From the NCBI GenBank assembly GCA_017624235.1, contig JAGANL010000035.1:1-50207 (forward strand): a stretch of 50,207 bases of DNA. Direction: 5' to 3'. Origin of the DNA: Lachnospiraceae bacterium (GTDB lineage Bacteria; Bacillota; Clostridia; Lachnospirales; Lachnospiraceae). Numbering within the stretch: position 1 is the stretch's first letter; the number at the start of each line of letters is the position of its first letter. The translations under genes were made by a program, and so were the position numbers. This document shows, piece by piece, positions 49,220-50,207 of this stretch. The notes under the pieces are model-generated. The model made no database searches. It was not told where the DNA came from and saw only the letters and a list, made by a program, of their open reading frames with translations.

Positions 49220-50207
49220 ATGATGACTGATTTTTGGAAACAGGACTGTCTGGTACCTCATTATACCAGACTGACCGGAACACACACTACAGATACGGTT
49301 GTAATCGGTGGCGGAATCTGCGGTATTCTGACCGCTTTCTTACTACAGAAGCAGGGCATTGACTGCATCGTTTTAGAAGCAGCATCCATAGGAAGCGGCC
49401 AAACTATGGGAACGACTGCCAAAATTACTGCCCAGCATGGCTTATACTATCACAGCCTCATACAGTCCCATGGCAGGGGAACTGCAAAGGCCTACGCAAA
49501 AGCTCAGCAAAGGGCTATTGATGACTATGAAAGACTCATCCTCGAAGAAAAAATATCCTGCGGTTTCCGGCGTTGTCCGGCCTATCTCTACTCTACACAG
49601 GAAAATACACTTTTTCTTATGGCAGAGGCCAACGACGCTGCCTATCTTGGATTTGATGCTTCCTACACACAGGATACTCCTCTTCCTTTTACAGTAACCG
49701 GCGCAGTATGTTTTGAGAATCAGGCCTGCTTTCATCCCCTGCACTTTCTCTATACACTGTCTCAAAAGCTGACTGTCTTTGAACACAGCCGGGTACTTCG
49801 GGTGGAACCTCCGGATCGTAATAGGAAAAGCACCGGGCATCCACAGTCCAGAGTATATACCGAACAGGGAGAAATTATGGCAGACCGTGTCATTTTTGCC
49901 TGTCACTATCCCTTTCTACGCTATCCGGGCTCCTATTTTCTGAAAATGTATCAGAAGCAAAACCCTGTACTGGCTCTGAAGAATGTTCCACTCCCGGATG
50001 CAGTTTGTCTCGGTGTCGATCCGGATGGGCTTTCCTTCCGCAGTACCGGACAGTATCTGCTGCTTGGAGGCCGCTCCTATCGCACCGGAGACAGTCTTTT
50101 TGCCCAAGCGTCTCTGAAGTCTCTGAAAGAAAAGGCGTTGCTTCTCTATCCAGAGGGAGAAATTGCAGCCTCCTGGACTGCTCAGGACTGTGTCACCGCG
50201 GATGCAC
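49220..50207 (+). CDS. FAD-dependent oxidoreductase, YhfW-like, cut by the window end
   Basis: The frame is open to the last base, giving 329 codons of an incomplete protein. The N-terminus has the FAD-binding Rossmann motif GGGICG at residues 30-35, followed by LEAASIGSGQTMGTTAKITAQHG. This matches the D-amino-acid-oxidase-like (DAO) fold and the YhfW group in particular. LLLGGRSYRTGDS and ASWTAQDCVT near the end fit that family. YhfW-like proteins usually carry a C-terminal Rieske 2Fe-2S domain, which would lie beyond the window. AAAGG precedes the ATG at 49220; a second ATG follows immediately. The substrate is unknown. Confidence 0.85.
   Translation, partial: MMTDFWKQDCLVPHYTRLTGTHTTDTVVIGGGICGILTAFLLQKQGIDCIVLEAASIGSGQTMGTTAKITAQHGLYYHSLIQSHGRGTAKAYAKAQQRAIDDYERLILEEKISCGFRRCPAYLYSTQENTLFLMAEANDAAYLGFDASYTQDTPLPFTVTGAVCFENQACFHPLHFLYTLSQKLTVFEHSRVLRVEPPDRNRKSTGHPQSRVYTEQGEIMADRVIFACHYPFLRYPGSYFLKMYQKQNPVLALKNVPLPDAVCLGVDPDGLSFRSTGQYLLLGGRSYRTGDSLFAQASLKSLKEKALLLYPEGEIAASWTAQDCVTADA

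Noticed and set aside
1-50207. Mobile elements, CRISPR arrays, tRNA or rRNA genes
   Set aside because: No transposase, integrase, phage gene, regularly spaced repeat array, tRNA cloverleaf or rRNA stretch was found in reading the window.

Overview
The window looks like a chromosomal segment of a strictly anaerobic, spore-forming Clostridia member, most likely Lachnospiraceae. Evidence: a class III (oxygen-sensitive) ribonucleotide reductase, the three [FeFe]-hydrogenase maturases, the sporulation genes spoIVA and spoVAF, a Firmicutes-type rpsP/khpA/rimM/trmD/rplS/rbgA/rnhB region, and strong GGAGG-type ribosome binding sites throughout. By eye the base composition is balanced and uniform. I saw no insertion sequence, prophage, CRISPR array, tRNA or rRNA. 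Almost every gene is on the minus strand; the exceptions are a secreted protein of unknown function, a PRPP synthase, an MBL-fold hydrolase and a partial FAD oxidoreductase.

Layout (minus-strand transcription runs right to left). 1-180: intergenic DNA with a hairpin and three DnaA-box-like 9-mers. 0.2-3.6 kb: degV-aminopeptidase-queA. 3.7-8.4 kb: nrdD-nrdG-dut under a promoter with two NrdR-type boxes, ended by a terminator that overlaps the start of spoVAF. 8.5-14.3 kb: aminotransferase and WYL regulator, a 46-residue membrane protein, RNase HI with a membrane-anchored MutS-like ATPase, and trpS. 14.4-17.2 kb: purine/pyrimidine salvage (pbuG-like permease, cdd, purine nucleoside phosphorylase). 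17.3-26.5 kb: spoIVA, a divergent secreted protein, and a radical-SAM/der/plsY/gpsA/MoxR/VWA operon. 26.6-31.0 kb: PRPP synthase and a two-component system. 31.2-38.0 kb: pgeF, yraN, an FlhB-C-like/FliK-like pair, rnhB, two signal peptidases around rbgA, and rplS. 38.1-43.3 kb: hydE-hydG-hydF coupled to a trmD-acetyltransferase fusion. 43.3-46.2 kb: glycogen debranching enzyme and MBL hydrolase. 46.2-49.1 kb: rimM, khpA, rpsP, ffh and ylxM.

Most of the content is housekeeping, and I do not claim a wholly new defence or mobile system. The most interesting points are: (i) a spoVAF start whose Shine-Dalgarno lies in the 3' arm of the upstream operon's terminator, with a sigma-G-like promoter placed so that its own transcript would lack the 5' arm; (ii) a TrmD-GNAT fusion overlapping hydE by 4 bp, with hydEGF inserted inside the translation operon; (iii) a MoxR/VWA pair and a secreted protein inserted between gpsA and spoIVA, with back-to-back sigma-E-like promoters; (iv) a DnaA-box cluster; and (v) a nested inverted repeat between glgX and an MBL gene.

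Start sites were moved inward from the longest open frame wherever a clear Shine-Dalgarno indicated it; this is stated for each gene. Promoter and operator calls are pattern matches made by eye.
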